DNA of 64,000 nucleotides from Desulfovibrionaceae bacterium (GCA_016932995.1 JAFGBU010000018.1:35801-99800); one strand, 5' to 3'. Shown: positions 1 through 9,139, numbered from the stretch's first letter. Notes: a model not told the origin generated them from the sequence alone. Numbers and translations: made by a program.

Positions 1-1
1 A

Positions 2-145
2 AACAACCCCAACAACCCGAACAGCAAGCGCATAGTCTACGATCAGAACGGAAACGCCATCGGCTACGTGGTGCCCAAGAAAAACGGGGGGGCCAACTAC
101 TTCGACCTCCAAGGCAACCGCAAGGCCTACCTGCCGCCGCCCTAG
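2..145 (+). CDS. C-terminal fragment of an unidentified Asn-rich protein
   Basis: Only the last 47 codons are inside the window; the frame is open from base 2 and ends at a TAG. The visible tail starts with Asn-Pro repeats (NNPNNPNSKR), then a short Gly/Asn-rich stretch containing YDQNGNAIGYVV, and ends in PPP. Such tails occur on secreted or surface proteins, but nothing here identifies a family. The start and the rest of the gene lie upstream of the window. Confidence 0.5.
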   Translation, partial: NNPNNPNSKRIVYDQNGNAIGYVVPKKNGGANYFDLQGNRKAYLPPP

Positions 146-201
146 GTCCGGCCCCTGGTCACGGCCCTTGACTATGGGCCATCCGTCCCCGGCCCGGACG
201 G

Positions 202-229
202 TTGACGAGGACTGATTCTGGTATATAAT
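202..229 (+). promoter_or_regulatory. sigma70-type promoter of the AsmA-like gene
   Basis: TTGACG (202-207), 16-bp spacer, TATAAT (224-229). It sits in a short AT-rich pocket in otherwise GC-rich DNA and points at the AsmA-like gene about 70 bp downstream. Confidence 0.7.
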
Positions 230-254
230 GATTATTATTTACAATATAATCATT
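227..254. promoter_or_regulatory. Inverted repeat overlapping the -10 box, candidate operator
   Basis: AATGATTAT (227-235) and its exact complement ATAATCATT (246-254) are separated by 10 bp. The half-site centres are 19 bp apart, about two helical turns. The left arm overlaps the -10 hexamer and the right arm covers the likely transcription start, a classic place for a dimeric repressor. The regulator is unknown. Confidence 0.4.
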
Positions 255-296
255 GTACTATAGTCGTCGGCCGCGGCCGACGCCGACCAGAAGGCG

Positions 297-2174
297 TTGC
301 GATTGAAAAACTCCGTCAAGGCCCTGGGCCTGGGCCTGGCCGTCCTGGCCCTGAGCGCATCGATCCTCATCGCCCTGCTCACCAGCCTGGTGGACCTGGA
401 GGCCGGCAAAAAACAGCTCGCCGAGGCCGTGCGCCAGGCCACGGGCCGCGACCTGGACCTGCCCAGGGAGGTGTCCTTCACCTTCTTCCCCAGACTGTCC
501 CTTGAGACCGGACCGCTTATCCTGAGCAACGCCAAGGGGTTTCACAAGGACTTCATGCTCAGGGCCGAAAAGGTCCGCTGCGGCATAAGGCTGCTGCCGC
601 TTTTCAACAGGCAACTGGAGCTGGGACCGGTCCTGGTCCAGGACATGACCCTGAACATCACCCGCGAACAGGACGGCCGGGACAACTGGACGGACCTGCT
701 CAAGGACCTGGGCCCGGGCCTGTTCGGCCTGTTCAGGGACGGCCTGACCATCGCCAAGGCCAGGGTCCTGCTCGACGACAACCAGGCCGGACGCCACTAC
801 GCCATCGAGGACCTGAACATAGAGCTGGCCCCGCACCGGGACCTCGAACCCTTTGCCTTCAGCCTGTCCTGCGAGCTCCACAACCAGCTGTCCACCCTGG
901 GCCTGATCCCCCGGATCAGGGGCCGGGCGATCGTGGACTCCGGGGCCGGGCGCTGCCGGATCGAGGACGGCCGGGTCGAGTTGGACGTCTGGGGGAGCGC
1001 CCTGAACAGGAAGGCCTACGCCGAGCTCGGCCTTTGCCTGGACCTGGACGTGCCCGGAAAGAACGTCCGGGTCAGCGGCCTGTCCCTGGACTTTTTGGGC
1101 CTTAAGGCCACGGGCTCCCTGTACCTGGACCTGACCGGCAAGGCCCCGGCCCTGTCCGGGCGCCTCAGGCTGGCCGAGTTCAGCCCCAAGGGCCTTGCGG
1201 CCGGCCTGGGCCTGGAGCTGCCGACCCTGGCCGATCCGGCCGCCCTGAACAGCCTGGCCGCGGAGTTCTCGTTCAGCGCCGGACGGGAGACCACCCTGGA
1301 CCTGGACAAGGCCGTGCTGGACGGCTCGCGCCTCCAGGGCCGGGCCAGGATAACGGATCAGGGCCGGGAGGTCCGCTTCAGCCTGGCCATGGACCGCCTG
1401 GACCTGGACCGCTACCTGCCCAGGAGGCCCGAGGCCGGCCGGGCCTGCTGGCCGAAGCCCTTAAACGGCCTGGATTTGGCCGGGGAGATCGAGATCAAGG
1501 ACCTCAAGGTCAAGAACCTGCGGCTCTCCGAGATCAAGACCGAATTGTCCGCGTCCGGCGGGGTCGTTGAACTCGGGCCGCTCTCGGCCAGGCTCTACCA
1601 GGGCGCGCTGCTGGGCAGAATGGTCCTCGACGCCGCGGGCCCGGGCCCGGCCCTGTGCAAGAGCGGCTCCCTGCGGGGGGTGGACGCCGCGGCCCTGCTC
1701 GAGGACCTCTTGGGCGCCGCGCCGCTCAGCGGAAGCCTGCACCTGCGGGCCAGGCTCTGCCCGCCCGGCCCCGGCCCGGACGGCCTCAAGGCCTCGGCGT
1801 CCTTTTTCCTGCGCCAGGGGGCGCTGTCCGGGGTCGACCTGGCCGACCTGGCCCTGAACGGCCCGGGGCAGAAAGACAAGGAGGCCGCGGGGTCCACCGC
1901 GTTCAGCGAACTGAGCGGCAGCCTGGACATCGCCGAGGGCCGGGCGACCATCACCGGCCTGGTGCTCAGGGCCCCGGGCCTGCTGGTGACCGGCCAAGGA
2001 GGGGCGGACCTCTCGGCCAGGACCCTGGACTGCCTGCTGACGGCCGACGCCCCCGGGGGCCGGGCCACGCTGATCAGGGTGAGCGGGGATATGGCCAGGC
2101 CCAAATACAGCCTCGAACCGGACCGGGGCGTGAGCCTCGGGAATCGCGCCTTGCTCGGCCAAGGACCGGGCTAG
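297..2174 (+). CDS. AsmA-family protein, inner-membrane anchored
   Basis: 625 residues. An N-terminal membrane segment (about residues 9-30) is followed by a long periplasmic region rich in beta-strand-like LDLD and SGxLDL patterns, typical of AsmA/DUF748 repeat-barrel proteins. The C-terminus (about residues 480-610) reads like the conserved AsmA_2 end, with a stretch GGADLSARTLDCLLTADA close to the usual form. Family members help move or distribute phospholipids and affect outer-membrane assembly. An in-frame TAG at 261 limits the start to TTG at 297 or TTG at 303; the second is better spaced from a weak AAGG at 291-294. Head-to-tail convergence with the next gene leaves 8 bp between stops. 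Confidence 0.75.
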   Translation: MRLKNSVKALGLGLAVLALSASILIALLTSLVDLEAGKKQLAEAVRQATGRDLDLPREVSFTFFPRLSLETGPLILSNAKGFHKDFMLRAEKVRCGIRLLPLFNRQLELGPVLVQDMTLNITREQDGRDNWTDLLKDLGPGLFGLFRDGLTIAKARVLLDDNQAGRHYAIEDLNIELAPHRDLEPFAFSLSCELHNQLSTLGLIPRIRGRAIVDSGAGRCRIEDGRVELDVWGSALNRKAYAELGLCLDLDVPGKNVRVSGLSLDFLGLKATGSLYLDLTGKAPALSGRLRLAEFSPKGLAAGLGLELPTLADPAALNSLAAEFSFSAGRETTLDLDKAVLDGSRLQGRARITDQGREVRFSLAMDRLDLDRYLPRRPEAGRACWPKPLNGLDLAGEIEIKDLKVKNLRLSEIKTELSASGGVVELGPLSARLYQGALLGRMVLDAAGPGPALCKSGSLRGVDAAALLEDLLGAAPLSGSLHLRARLCPPGPGPDGLKASASFFLRQGALSGVDLADLALNGPGQKDKEAAGSTAFSELSGSLDIAEGRATITGLVLRAPGLLVTGQGGADLSARTLDCLLTADAPGGRATLIRVSGDMARPKYSLEPDRGVSLGNRALLGQGPG

Positions 2175-2182
2175 GACCCGGG

Positions 2183-2764
2183 TCAGCGGGTCGCGGCCAG
2201 CACGGCCCGGGCGGCCTCGGTCACCAGGCCCTGCAGGGCCTCGGTGAGCACCTCGGCGGGCCTCTGGCTGCCCGGAAAAACGACCCTCTCGACCTCGCTC
2301 TGGAACTTCTCGATGTGCACGGTCTCGCCGCCGCGGCTGACAACGACCTTGGCCCTGACCTGGGCCTTGTAGGTGGTGGCCGACTCCTGCTTGACCCAGA
2401 CCTCCAGGACCTCGCCGCCGACCACATAGTCGGTCTCGAACCCGGTGTCCAGGTTGTGGTACTTGACCTTGGCCCCGGCCGCCCTGAGCTCGTCGTACAG
2501 GGACCAGCCGACCCATTCGGCCACGCTGGAGTCGGGATAAAGGGCCTGGCCCTCGGAGTTGACCCCGATGTCCTTTTTGCCGCGGCCGTCCTTGAACGCG
2601 ACCAGGCTCAGCTCGGCGTCCCCGGCCCGGGCCTCGATCCCGACCACCCGGTAGCCCAGGCGCACGCTGTTGCCGGCCGCGCAGGCCAGCAAGAGGCCCA
2701 AGACCGCGGCCGCGGCCGCGGTCCGAACGGCCCGGACCCTGAAACCACTACGGCCCGAATTCAT
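2183..2764 (-). CDS. YajG-like lipoprotein
   Basis: 193 residues. The signal peptide ends in a lipobox (LLLAC, about residues 24-28), so the mature protein should be a lipoprotein. The body has the alternating strand pattern of the YajG / ABC-transport auxiliary lipoprotein group: an early VAFKDGRGKKDIG segment, then SLYDELRAAGAKV, then a two-strand EVLEVWVKQES and KAQVRAKVVV block. Function in this family is unclear. Translationally coupled to the upstream coiled-coil lipoprotein gene: that gene's TGA overlaps this ATG (ATGA), so the two are one operon. Confidence 0.65.
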   Translation of the reverse strand: MNSGRSGFRVRAVRTAAAAAVLGLLLACAAGNSVRLGYRVVGIEARAGDAELSLVAFKDGRGKKDIGVNSEGQALYPDSSVAEWVGWSLYDELRAAGAKVKYHNLDTGFETDYVVGGEVLEVWVKQESATTYKAQVRAKVVVSRGGETVHIEKFQSEVERVVFPGSQRPAEVLTEALQGLVTEAARAVLAATR

Positions 2765-3246
2765 AATTTTTCCTTGTCTTTTTCAGTCATCGAGCTGTCC
2801 AGGTCCTTCTGGGCCTTGTCCAAGAGCCTTCGGGTCAGGTCCAGGAACCGCTCCAGGTTCTCCCGGACAAAGCGCCTGGCCGTGCGGTCGAGCTCCTGGT
2901 CCATCTTCTCCTTCTCCGCCTCGTAGGACTCGGGCCCGGCCTTGAGCAGCTCCTGGCACTTCTTGAGGTTGGCGTCTATCTCGGTCAGCCTGGCCGACAG
3001 CTCGGCCAGGGCCCCGTCGCGCGAGCGCACGGCCTCGGACAGGGAGCCCTCCAGGGCCCGGACCCTGGCCTCGAGCCCAGCGACCCGCTCGGTCACGGTC
3101 CCGGTCCCGGTGGCGTTGGAACCCTGGCCGGTCACGGCCCCGGTCCCGCCGGCCTTGGAATCGCCCTTGGTCTCGGGCCCGGGCGCGCAGGATGGGCCCG
3201 AAAGGGTCAGGGCCAAAAAAAGAACCACTGCAAGGACCCTGGTCAT
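2761..3246 (-). CDS. Small coiled-coil lipoprotein-like protein
   Basis: I place the start at ATG 3246 because GGAGG lies 5 bp upstream; an ORF extension to 3279 has no such site. The 161-residue product has a hydrophobic leader (VLAVVLFLALTLSG) with Cys in GPSC as a non-canonical lipobox, then a Gly/Thr-rich linker, then a charged helical region (about residues 50-160) with heptad spacing, consistent with a coiled coil. No enzymatic motif. First gene of a two-gene operon. It may act as an envelope scaffold with its lipoprotein partner; that is inference. Confidence 0.6.
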   Translation of the reverse strand: MTRVLAVVLFLALTLSGPSCAPGPETKGDSKAGGTGAVTGQGSNATGTGTVTERVAGLEARVRALEGSLSEAVRSRDGALAELSARLTEIDANLKKCQELLKAGPESYEAEKEKMDQELDRTARRFVRENLERFLDLTRRLLDKAQKDLDSSMTEKDKEKL

Positions 3247-3409
3247 GGCCACCTCCATGTCCGGCCGGCGCGGCCGCAAGTCCAGGGCCCGAAAGGACCC
3301 TGTGGTCTCTGACTAACACATCCCAAGCATTGATGACAAACCGTAAAGGGCCTTGATTTTCAGACCCCCGGCGGCCTATACCTGGATGGAGAAAAACGGA
3401 GGTCTTGCC

Positions 3410-3856
3410 TTGCGATCCCCATGGCCCCTGATCGCCCTGCTCCTGTGCCTGGCCCTGCCCGCGTCCGCCGGGCCTCTGGGCCCGGAGACCGCGAAACCCG
3501 CGCCCACCGCGTTCAGGGGCCTGCCATTCGGGGCCGACATAGGCCAGATCAAGGGCCTGGAGCCGGTGCGCAAATACCCGGGCACCTACTACCGGCCCGA
3601 CGAAAAGCTCCGCCTGGGAAGCGCCGAGCTCGTGTCCGTGGCCTACTACTTCCGGGACAAGAAGCTCCGGGGCGTGGGCGTGGCCTTTGAGGGCGAGACC
3701 AACTACTTCATCATCAAGGACCAGCTCATCGCCAAATACGGCCCCGGCAGGCAGGTCGGCGCAAGGTACGGCTGGATGTGGCCCAACTTCTCCCTTGAGC
3801 TCAGGTTCGAAGACGACACCAATTCAGGGGCCCTGATCTACACCCTGGAGCAATAG
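3410..3856 (+). CDS. Small secreted protein of unknown function
   Basis: The best start is TTG 3410, with GGAGGT at 3398-3403 six bases upstream; the longer ORF from 3353 has no ribosome site and would put residues in front of the signal peptide. The 148-residue product begins with a clear signal peptide (PLIALLLCLALPASAG). The mature part opens with FRGLPFGADI, a pattern common in small exported proteins whose name-giving strand is xFRGxxFG, and ends in YGWMWPNFSLELRFEDD. No catalytic motif is visible. Monocistronic, convergent with the TPR gene. Confidence 0.65.
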   Translation: MRSPWPLIALLLCLALPASAGPLGPETAKPAPTAFRGLPFGADIGQIKGLEPVRKYPGTYYRPDEKLRLGSAELVSVAYYFRDKKLRGVGVAFEGETNYFIIKDQLIAKYGPGRQVGARYGWMWPNFSLELRFEDDTNSGALIYTLEQ

Positions 3857-3861
3857 CCCGC

Positions 3862-4380
3862 TCAGAACTTGGGGATCTGGACCTTGGGGTCGAGGCCCTT
3901 GGCTGTGGAGTAGTCCTGCATGGCCCGGTCCTTGTCCCCCAGGACGCGCCAGGCGTTGGCCCGGCGCAGGTAGGCCCCCACGTAGACCGGGTCGAGCTGG
4001 ATGGCCTTGTCGTAGTCGGCTATGGCCATCCTGGGCTGGCGGCGCCTGAGCCAGATGTTGCCCCTGTTGCTGTAGGCCTGGGGCCGCTTGGGGTCCACGC
4101 TGATCGCCCGGTTGTAGTCGGCCAGGGCGCCGGCCGTGTCCAGCCGCTTCTCGTAGGCCATGCCCCTGTTGAGCAGGGCCACGTAGAGGTGCTTGGAATG
4201 CGGACCAAGCTGGCCGGAATCTATGGCCTGGGACAGGACCTTTATGGCCCCCTTGTTGTCGTTGGCCAAGAGCAGCCTGGTCCCCTGGTCCACGAGGTCC
4301 TCGGCCCCGGCCAGGCAGGGGGCCGCAAATCCGAGCAGGACGGCCAGGGCCGCCGACACGATGACAAGCCTCTTGAGCAT
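3862..4380 (-). CDS. Periplasmic TPR-repeat protein
   Basis: Start chosen at ATG 4380 (MLKRLVIVSA), with GGAG upstream, which makes the signal peptide N-terminal; the ORF itself extends further upstream. The 172-residue product has a signal peptide ending near CLAGAED. It then has about four tetratricopeptide repeats (NRGMAYEKRLDTAGALADYN, then two further repeats, and a last one ending MQDYSTAKGL). TPRs are protein-binding scaffolds. The partner is unknown. A second TPR lipoprotein of the same style lies at 33105. Confidence 0.75.
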   Translation of the reverse strand: MLKRLVIVSAALAVLLGFAAPCLAGAEDLVDQGTRLLLANDNKGAIKVLSQAIDSGQLGPHSKHLYVALLNRGMAYEKRLDTAGALADYNRAISVDPKRPQAYSNRGNIWLRRRQPRMAIADYDKAIQLDPVYVGAYLRRANAWRVLGDKDRAMQDYSTAKGLDPKVQIPKF

Positions 4381-4623
4381 GACCACTCCGTAGGGCTGGT
4401 TGGACCGCCGGCCGATTGGGCCGGAATTTTCCATTTGTTCAAGGATATCCCCGTTGAGCCGGACAATCAAGCCCAAGGCCGGGCGGCCGGGCCGGGGCGT
4501 TGTGGATTTTTCCCCTGAAACAGGATATGGCTTCATCAATCGCGCAGCTCACAACCAACTTTTTTTATTTTAAAAAACAAAAACTTGGCGAACACGGCCG
4601 GGCAAGCTGCCTGGGAGAGGGGC

Positions 4624-5376
4624 ATGGGAAAAGGCAAAGCAAGCACCATCTACCTGTTGACCGTTTTTCTGCTCGCCGCGCTCTTCGTGCTCAACCTGTC
4701 CCTTTTCTACGGCCTGCTCCTTGACCGCCAGGCCCCGGCCGAAAACATGACCAGGCTGGTCTACGCGGTCATGATCCTGGGCCTGTCCGTGCTCGCGGTC
4801 CAGGCCGCCCTGGTGTTCAGGTCCATGATCGCCAAGCTGGACAAGGACCGGAACATGGCCGAGGAGCTCGCCGAGCGCATCAACCAGATGACCGTGCTCG
4901 ACGAGCTGACCAAGACCTTCAACCGCCGCAAGTTCGAGACGGTCATCGAACGCGAGGTGGAAAACGCCAGGCGCTACAAGACGCTCATCTCGGGCATCAT
5001 GTTCGACATCGACGGCTTCAAAAAGATCAACGACGCCCACGGCTACAAGACCGGCGACCGGATACTCTACAGCCTGGCCAGGTTCATCAACAGGCGCATC
5101 CGCAAGACCGACTACCTGTTCCGCTGGCGGGGCGGCAAGTTCATCATCCTGGCCCCGCACATCGACCTGGAAAAGGCGGCCATATTCGGCGAAAAGATCC
5201 GCAAGGCCGTGGAGGCCAAGGTCTTCGGCGACTCGGTCAAGCTGACCATCAGCCTGGGCGTGACCCAGGTCAGCCCCAACGACAGCTCGGAAAAGTTCAT
5301 CCAGCGCATCCAGGCCGCGCTCTCCGGGGCCAAGGAAAAGGGCAGAAACCAGCTCTCCGCCCTGCGCGCCGCCTGA
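4624..5376 (+). CDS. Membrane GGDEF-fold protein with degenerate active site and intact I-site
   Basis: 250 residues from ATG 4624, which follows GGGAGAGG; the TTG at 4585 is less likely. Two N-terminal membrane helices (about residues 7-30 and 42-65) lead to a GGDEF-fold domain (about 85-245). The metal/Mg loop DIDGFKKIND and the terminal GAKEKGRNQ helix are conserved. The signature GGDEF is replaced by RGGKF (169-173), which removes the catalytic acidic pair, so cyclase activity is unlikely. The inhibitory I-site RKTD (160-163) sits exactly five residues upstream of it, as in active enzymes, so the protein probably binds cyclic-di-GMP. Likely a membrane receptor. It directly precedes a GGDEF-EAL gene, with separate transcription possible (180-bp gap). 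Confidence 0.8.
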   Translation: MGKGKASTIYLLTVFLLAALFVLNLSLFYGLLLDRQAPAENMTRLVYAVMILGLSVLAVQAALVFRSMIAKLDKDRNMAEELAERINQMTVLDELTKTFNRRKFETVIEREVENARRYKTLISGIMFDIDGFKKINDAHGYKTGDRILYSLARFINRRIRKTDYLFRWRGGKFIILAPHIDLEKAAIFGEKIRKAVEAKVFGDSVKLTISLGVTQVSPNDSSEKFIQRIQAALSGAKEKGRNQLSALRAA

Positions 5377-5556
5377 CCGCCGCACCCCGCGCCGGGCCCC
5401 AAGACCCGGGGAAATCTCCCGACAAACTGTCCACAGCATCCTGTTTAAACCTTTTTGATCAGCGCTTAACTACAAAATCCTGGCCAAATTCCGGCCGGGG
5501 CATTACCCTGGGCAAAAAGTTCGTCCTGCGGCCCGGGCCGCACAAACAGGCACGCC

Positions 5557-7956
5557 ATGCCCAAAAGCGCCTTCAAGAAACTCCTCGACAACCTTGCGCT
5601 GCGCCGCGCCCTGCCCGCGATCCTGGCCGCCCTGCTGCTCGGGCTGTGCCTGTTCCTGCTCATCCTGCCGGCTGTGGAAAGCCAGTTCTCGGCCCAGGAC
5701 CGGGACGCGGCGCGCAAGCGCGTGGACAGGGCCTGGGGCCTGTTGGAGGCCCTGAACAGGGAGGCGTCCTCCGGCCGCATGTCCGGGGACCGGGCCAGGG
5801 CCGCGGCGATCAGCGCGCTTGGGGCCCTGCCCAGGGGCCCGGACCTCTGGGTCGCGGAGCGGTCCAAGGGCCTGCTGCTCGGATCCGCGCCCGGGGCCGG
5901 GGACCCCGACGGCCCGGCCGGGCTCATGGCCGAGGCCGCCCGGACCAGCCAGTCCGGAGTCCTTGAGGCCGCCCGATGGACCGGGCCGGACGGGGAGCCG
6001 GAAACCGGGCCCCTGTACTTCAAGGCCTTCAGGCCCTGGGGCTGGGTCCTGGGCGCCGGGGTCCCGGACAGCCTGTCCCAGGCCAGGTCCGCGTCCCTGA
6101 GGACCAGGCTCTCGCTCATCCTGGCCGCCATATTCTGCCTGGCCGGGCTGCCGGCCGCGTTCGTCATCCGCAAGGACATCCGGTCCGAAAAAAAACGCTC
6201 GCGCATCCAGCGCGGCCGCGAAAACCTGATCAAGGCCATGGCCGAGTCCGAGGAGCGCTACAGGACCGTGGCCGACTTCACCCACGACTGGGAGACCTGG
6301 AGAGGCCCGGACGAGACCATGCGCTACTGCTCCCCGTCCTGCCAGAGGATAACCGGATACCCCCCGGAGAAGTACTTCGAGGACCCCGGGTTCCTGGACA
6401 AGATCATCCACCCCGAGGACCTCGAGGCCTGGAGGGTGTTCATGGCCTCGGACCAGGCCAAACAGGGCGAGACCTTCGACTTCAGGATCATACACAGAAC
6501 CGGCCAGACCCGCTGGCTCTCCCAGGTCGGCCAACGGGTCTACGGGCGCGGCAAAAGGCCCCTGGGCGTCAGGTACAGCCGCCAGGACATCACCGAACGC
6601 AAGGTCCTGGAGGAGCACCTCCGGCACCAGGCCTTTCACGACGCCCTGACCTCCCTGGCCAACCGCACCCTGAGCCTGGACCGCATCAGGCAGGCCATGG
6701 AGCGCGCCAAGCGCAGGGAAAGGCACTGCTTCGCCGTGGTGTTCATGGACCTGGACCGCTTCAAGGCCATAAACGACAGCCTGGGCCACAGGTACGGGGA
6801 CATGGTCCTGATGGAGACCGCCAGGCGCATCCTCAACTGCGTCCGCAGCCTGGACACCGTGTCCAGGTACGGCGGGGACGAGTTCGTGCTCCTGCTGGAC
6901 GAGCTGTCCTCGCCGGCCGAGGCCATCCGCATCGTCCGCCGCATCCGCGATTCCGTGGCCGAGCCCTATGTCCTGGACGACAAGGAGGCGCTCACCAGCG
7001 CGAGCTTCGGGGTCGTGTTCGGCCCGGCCCTGGGCCGGGCCGAGGACCTGGTCCAGGACGCCGGCACGGCCATGCACCGGGCCAAGGATTCCGGACGCAA
7101 CCGGATCAAGGTCTTCAACTCCAGGATGCGCGCGGACACGGTCGGCCAGACCATCCTGGAAAAGGACCTCGAACGGGCCATGCGCGGGGAGGAGCTCTTC
7201 CTCCTGTATCAGCCCATATTCTCCCTGCCGTCATCCGATCTGGCCGGGTTCGAGGCCCTGATCCGCTGGCGGCACCCCAAAAGGGGCGTCCTGGAGCCGG
7301 ACCAGTTCATCCCCCTGGCCGAGGAGAGCGGCCTGATCAACGAGCTCGGCCTCTGGGTCCTCAAAAGGGCCCTGTCCACCCTGGCCTCGTGGCAGAACTC
7401 CGGACGCGGCCCCAAGGACCTGTTCGTCTCGGTCAACATCTCCGGAAGGCAGCTCTTCCATTCCGGATTGCCCGAAAAGCTGGCCTCCCTCCTGGCCGAG
7501 ACCGGGATCAGGCCGCAGTGCCTCAGGCTGGAGCTGTCCGAGTCCGCGGCCATGGAGAACGTCAAGGCCGGGCCGTCCATGCTCTCCAAGACCGGGGCCC
7601 TGGGCGTGCACCTGTCCATCGACGACTTCGGGGCCGGGCACTCCTCGTTCGCCCAGATATTGAGGCTTCCGGTGAACGCCCTGAAGATGGACCGCTCGAT
7701 CGTCTCGCGCATCGACAAGGACCCGAAGAGCATGGACCTGGCCAGGGCGGTCGTGGCCATGGCCCACAGCCTGGGACTGATCGTGGTCGCCGAGGGCGTG
7801 GAGCAGGAGGGCCAGCTCTCGCGCCTAAAGGACCTCAAGTGCGAAAGCGCGCAGGGCTCCTACTTCCACAGGCCCCTTGACCAGGCCGAGGCCGAGGCCC
7901 TGCTCGGGGAGGGCCCGGGCCCGGACGACCAGGCGCGGCCGGGCCCGGGATGTTGA
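5557..7956 (+). CDS. Sensor PAS-GGDEF-EAL cyclic-di-GMP enzyme
   Basis: 799 residues: a membrane helix (about 18-38), a periplasmic Cache-like region (about 40-180) with the WGWVLGAGVPDS ending seen in sCache sensors, a second helix (about 188-206), PAS (about 225-345), GGDEF and EAL. GGDEF (439-443) is intact with an RSLD I-site five residues upstream. EAL (566-568) is intact, and further expected phosphodiesterase motifs are visible: SVNISGRQL, LELSES, IDDFGAG, ALKMD, VAEGVE and AQGSYFHRPL. Both synthesis and hydrolysis of cyclic-di-GMP are chemically possible; which dominates cannot be read from sequence. The periplasmic sensor suggests response to a small external ligand. Confidence 0.9.
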   Translation: MPKSAFKKLLDNLALRRALPAILAALLLGLCLFLLILPAVESQFSAQDRDAARKRVDRAWGLLEALNREASSGRMSGDRARAAAISALGALPRGPDLWVAERSKGLLLGSAPGAGDPDGPAGLMAEAARTSQSGVLEAARWTGPDGEPETGPLYFKAFRPWGWVLGAGVPDSLSQARSASLRTRLSLILAAIFCLAGLPAAFVIRKDIRSEKKRSRIQRGRENLIKAMAESEERYRTVADFTHDWETWRGPDETMRYCSPSCQRITGYPPEKYFEDPGFLDKIIHPEDLEAWRVFMASDQAKQGETFDFRIIHRTGQTRWLSQVGQRVYGRGKRPLGVRYSRQDITERKVLEEHLRHQAFHDALTSLANRTLSLDRIRQAMERAKRRERHCFAVVFMDLDRFKAINDSLGHRYGDMVLMETARRILNCVRSLDTVSRYGGDEFVLLLDELSSPAEAIRIVRRIRDSVAEPYVLDDKEALTSASFGVVFGPALGRAEDLVQDAGTAMHRAKDSGRNRIKVFNSRMRADTVGQTILEKDLERAMRGEELFLLYQPIFSLPSSDLAGFEALIRWRHPKRGVLEPDQFIPLAEESGLINELGLWVLKRALSTLASWQNSGRGPKDLFVSVNISGRQLFHSGLPEKLASLLAETGIRPQCLRLELSESAAMENVKAGPSMLSKTGALGVHLSIDDFGAGHSSFAQILRLPVNALKMDRSIVSRIDKDPKSMDLARAVVAMAHSLGLIVVAEGVEQEGQLSRLKDLKCESAQGSYFHRPLDQAEAEALLGEGPGPDDQARPGPGC

Positions 7957-7981
7957 CAAACCGGCTGGTTGTTCATCATTA
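7953..7981 (+). promoter_or_regulatory. Promoter of the BMP-type importer operon
   Basis: TTGACA (7953-7958), 17-bp spacer, TCATTA (7976-7981), with AAGGAGGT and the start codon 30 bp further on. It overlaps the end of the upstream GGDEF-EAL gene region and fits the host pattern seen elsewhere in the window (TTGAC-like box, 17 bp, -10). Confidence 0.6.
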
Positions 7982-8022
7982 ACGGACAGTCGGTCTCTTC
8001 AACCCGCCACAAGGAGGTGCCC

Positions 8023-9123
8023 ATGCCTACGCGTTTCGCGGCCCTGGCCCTGGCCGTTCTGGCGATCCTCGGACTGCTCGCGCCCGGCGCGGCCCGGGCC
8101 GAAAAGGTCAGGGCGGCCTTTGTCCTGCTCGAGACCATCGACGACCAGGGCTGGACCACCTGCCACTACGACGGGATCAAGAAGCTCCAGCAGGCCCTCG
8201 GGGACCGGGTCGAGGTCGCCTACACCGAGGGCATCGGGTCCGCGGCCGACGCCGAGCGGGTCATCCGCGGCTACGCGACCCAGGACTACGACATCATCTT
8301 CGGCACCACGTTCACCTACATGGACGCCATGTTCAAGGTCGCCCAGGACTTCCCCAAGGTCAAGTTCGAGCACTGCTCGGGCTACAAGACCAGGCAGAAC
8401 ATGGGCACCTACTTCGTGCGCATGTACCAGGGCGAGTACCTGGCCGGATACCTGGCCGGGCTCATGGGCTTCAAGAATGTGGGCACCGTGGCCACCCAGC
8501 CCCTGCCCGAGGTCGTGCGCGGGGTGAACGCGTTCACCATCGGGCTGCTCAAGGGCCTGGCCGAGTCCAGGACCGCCCACGACCCGGCCAAGGTCAACAC
8601 CGTGGTCTGGCTCAAGTCCTGGCGCGACGCGGTCAACGAGACCACCCTGGCCCAGACCCTCGCGGCCATGGGCCACGACCTCATCCGCCAGATGGCCGAC
8701 ACCTGCGACTCGTCAAAGGCCGCCTGCCGCATGGGCGTGCCGGCCATGGGCTACGGCGCGGACGCGGCCGAGTACGGCGCGGACTGCGTCCTGGTCTCGA
8801 CCGTCTTCGACTGGGGCTCCATCTACATCGACCGGGTCAGGGCGATTTTGGACGGAACCTGGAAAGCGGAGGCCGTGTGGAACGGCTTTGACAAGGGCGG
8901 CGTGTCCCTGAGCCGGTTCAACGCCTCGGTGCCCAAGGAGGCCGCGGCCAAGGTCCTGGCCCAAAAGGACCAGCTGGCCAAGGGCCGGGACGACATCTTC
9001 GCCGGGCCCCTGAGCGACCAGTCCGGCAAGGTCCGGATAGCCGCGGGCCAAAAGGCCTCGGACCAGGACCTGTTGGCCATGCGCTGGTTCGTTACGGGCG
9101 TCAGCGGCAGGATCCCGGACTAG
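8023..9123 (+). CDS. BMP-family ABC transporter substrate-binding protein
   Basis: 366 residues from ATG 8023 behind AAGGAGGT; the longer ORF start at 7969 lacks a site. A signal peptide ends at ARAEK. The mature protein has the BMP/PnrA/Med fold signatures: an early DQGWTTCHYDG, YTEGIGSAADAERVIRGYA, a central YFVRMYQGEYLAGYLAG, and GVNAFTIGLLKG. BMP proteins bind nucleosides (purine nucleosides in characterised members). There is no lipobox, so it should be a free periplasmic protein. First gene of a four-gene operon with ATPase and two permeases, a full importer. Confidence 0.9.
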   Translation: MPTRFAALALAVLAILGLLAPGAARAEKVRAAFVLLETIDDQGWTTCHYDGIKKLQQALGDRVEVAYTEGIGSAADAERVIRGYATQDYDIIFGTTFTYMDAMFKVAQDFPKVKFEHCSGYKTRQNMGTYFVRMYQGEYLAGYLAGLMGFKNVGTVATQPLPEVVRGVNAFTIGLLKGLAESRTAHDPAKVNTVVWLKSWRDAVNETTLAQTLAAMGHDLIRQMADTCDSSKAACRMGVPAMGYGADAAEYGADCVLVSTVFDWGSIYIDRVRAILDGTWKAEAVWNGFDKGGVSLSRFNASVPKEAAAKVLAQKDQLAKGRDDIFAGPLSDQSGKVRIAAGQKASDQDLLAMRWFVTGVSGRIPD

Positions 9124-9139
9124 GCCCCAGGGCCCGCCC

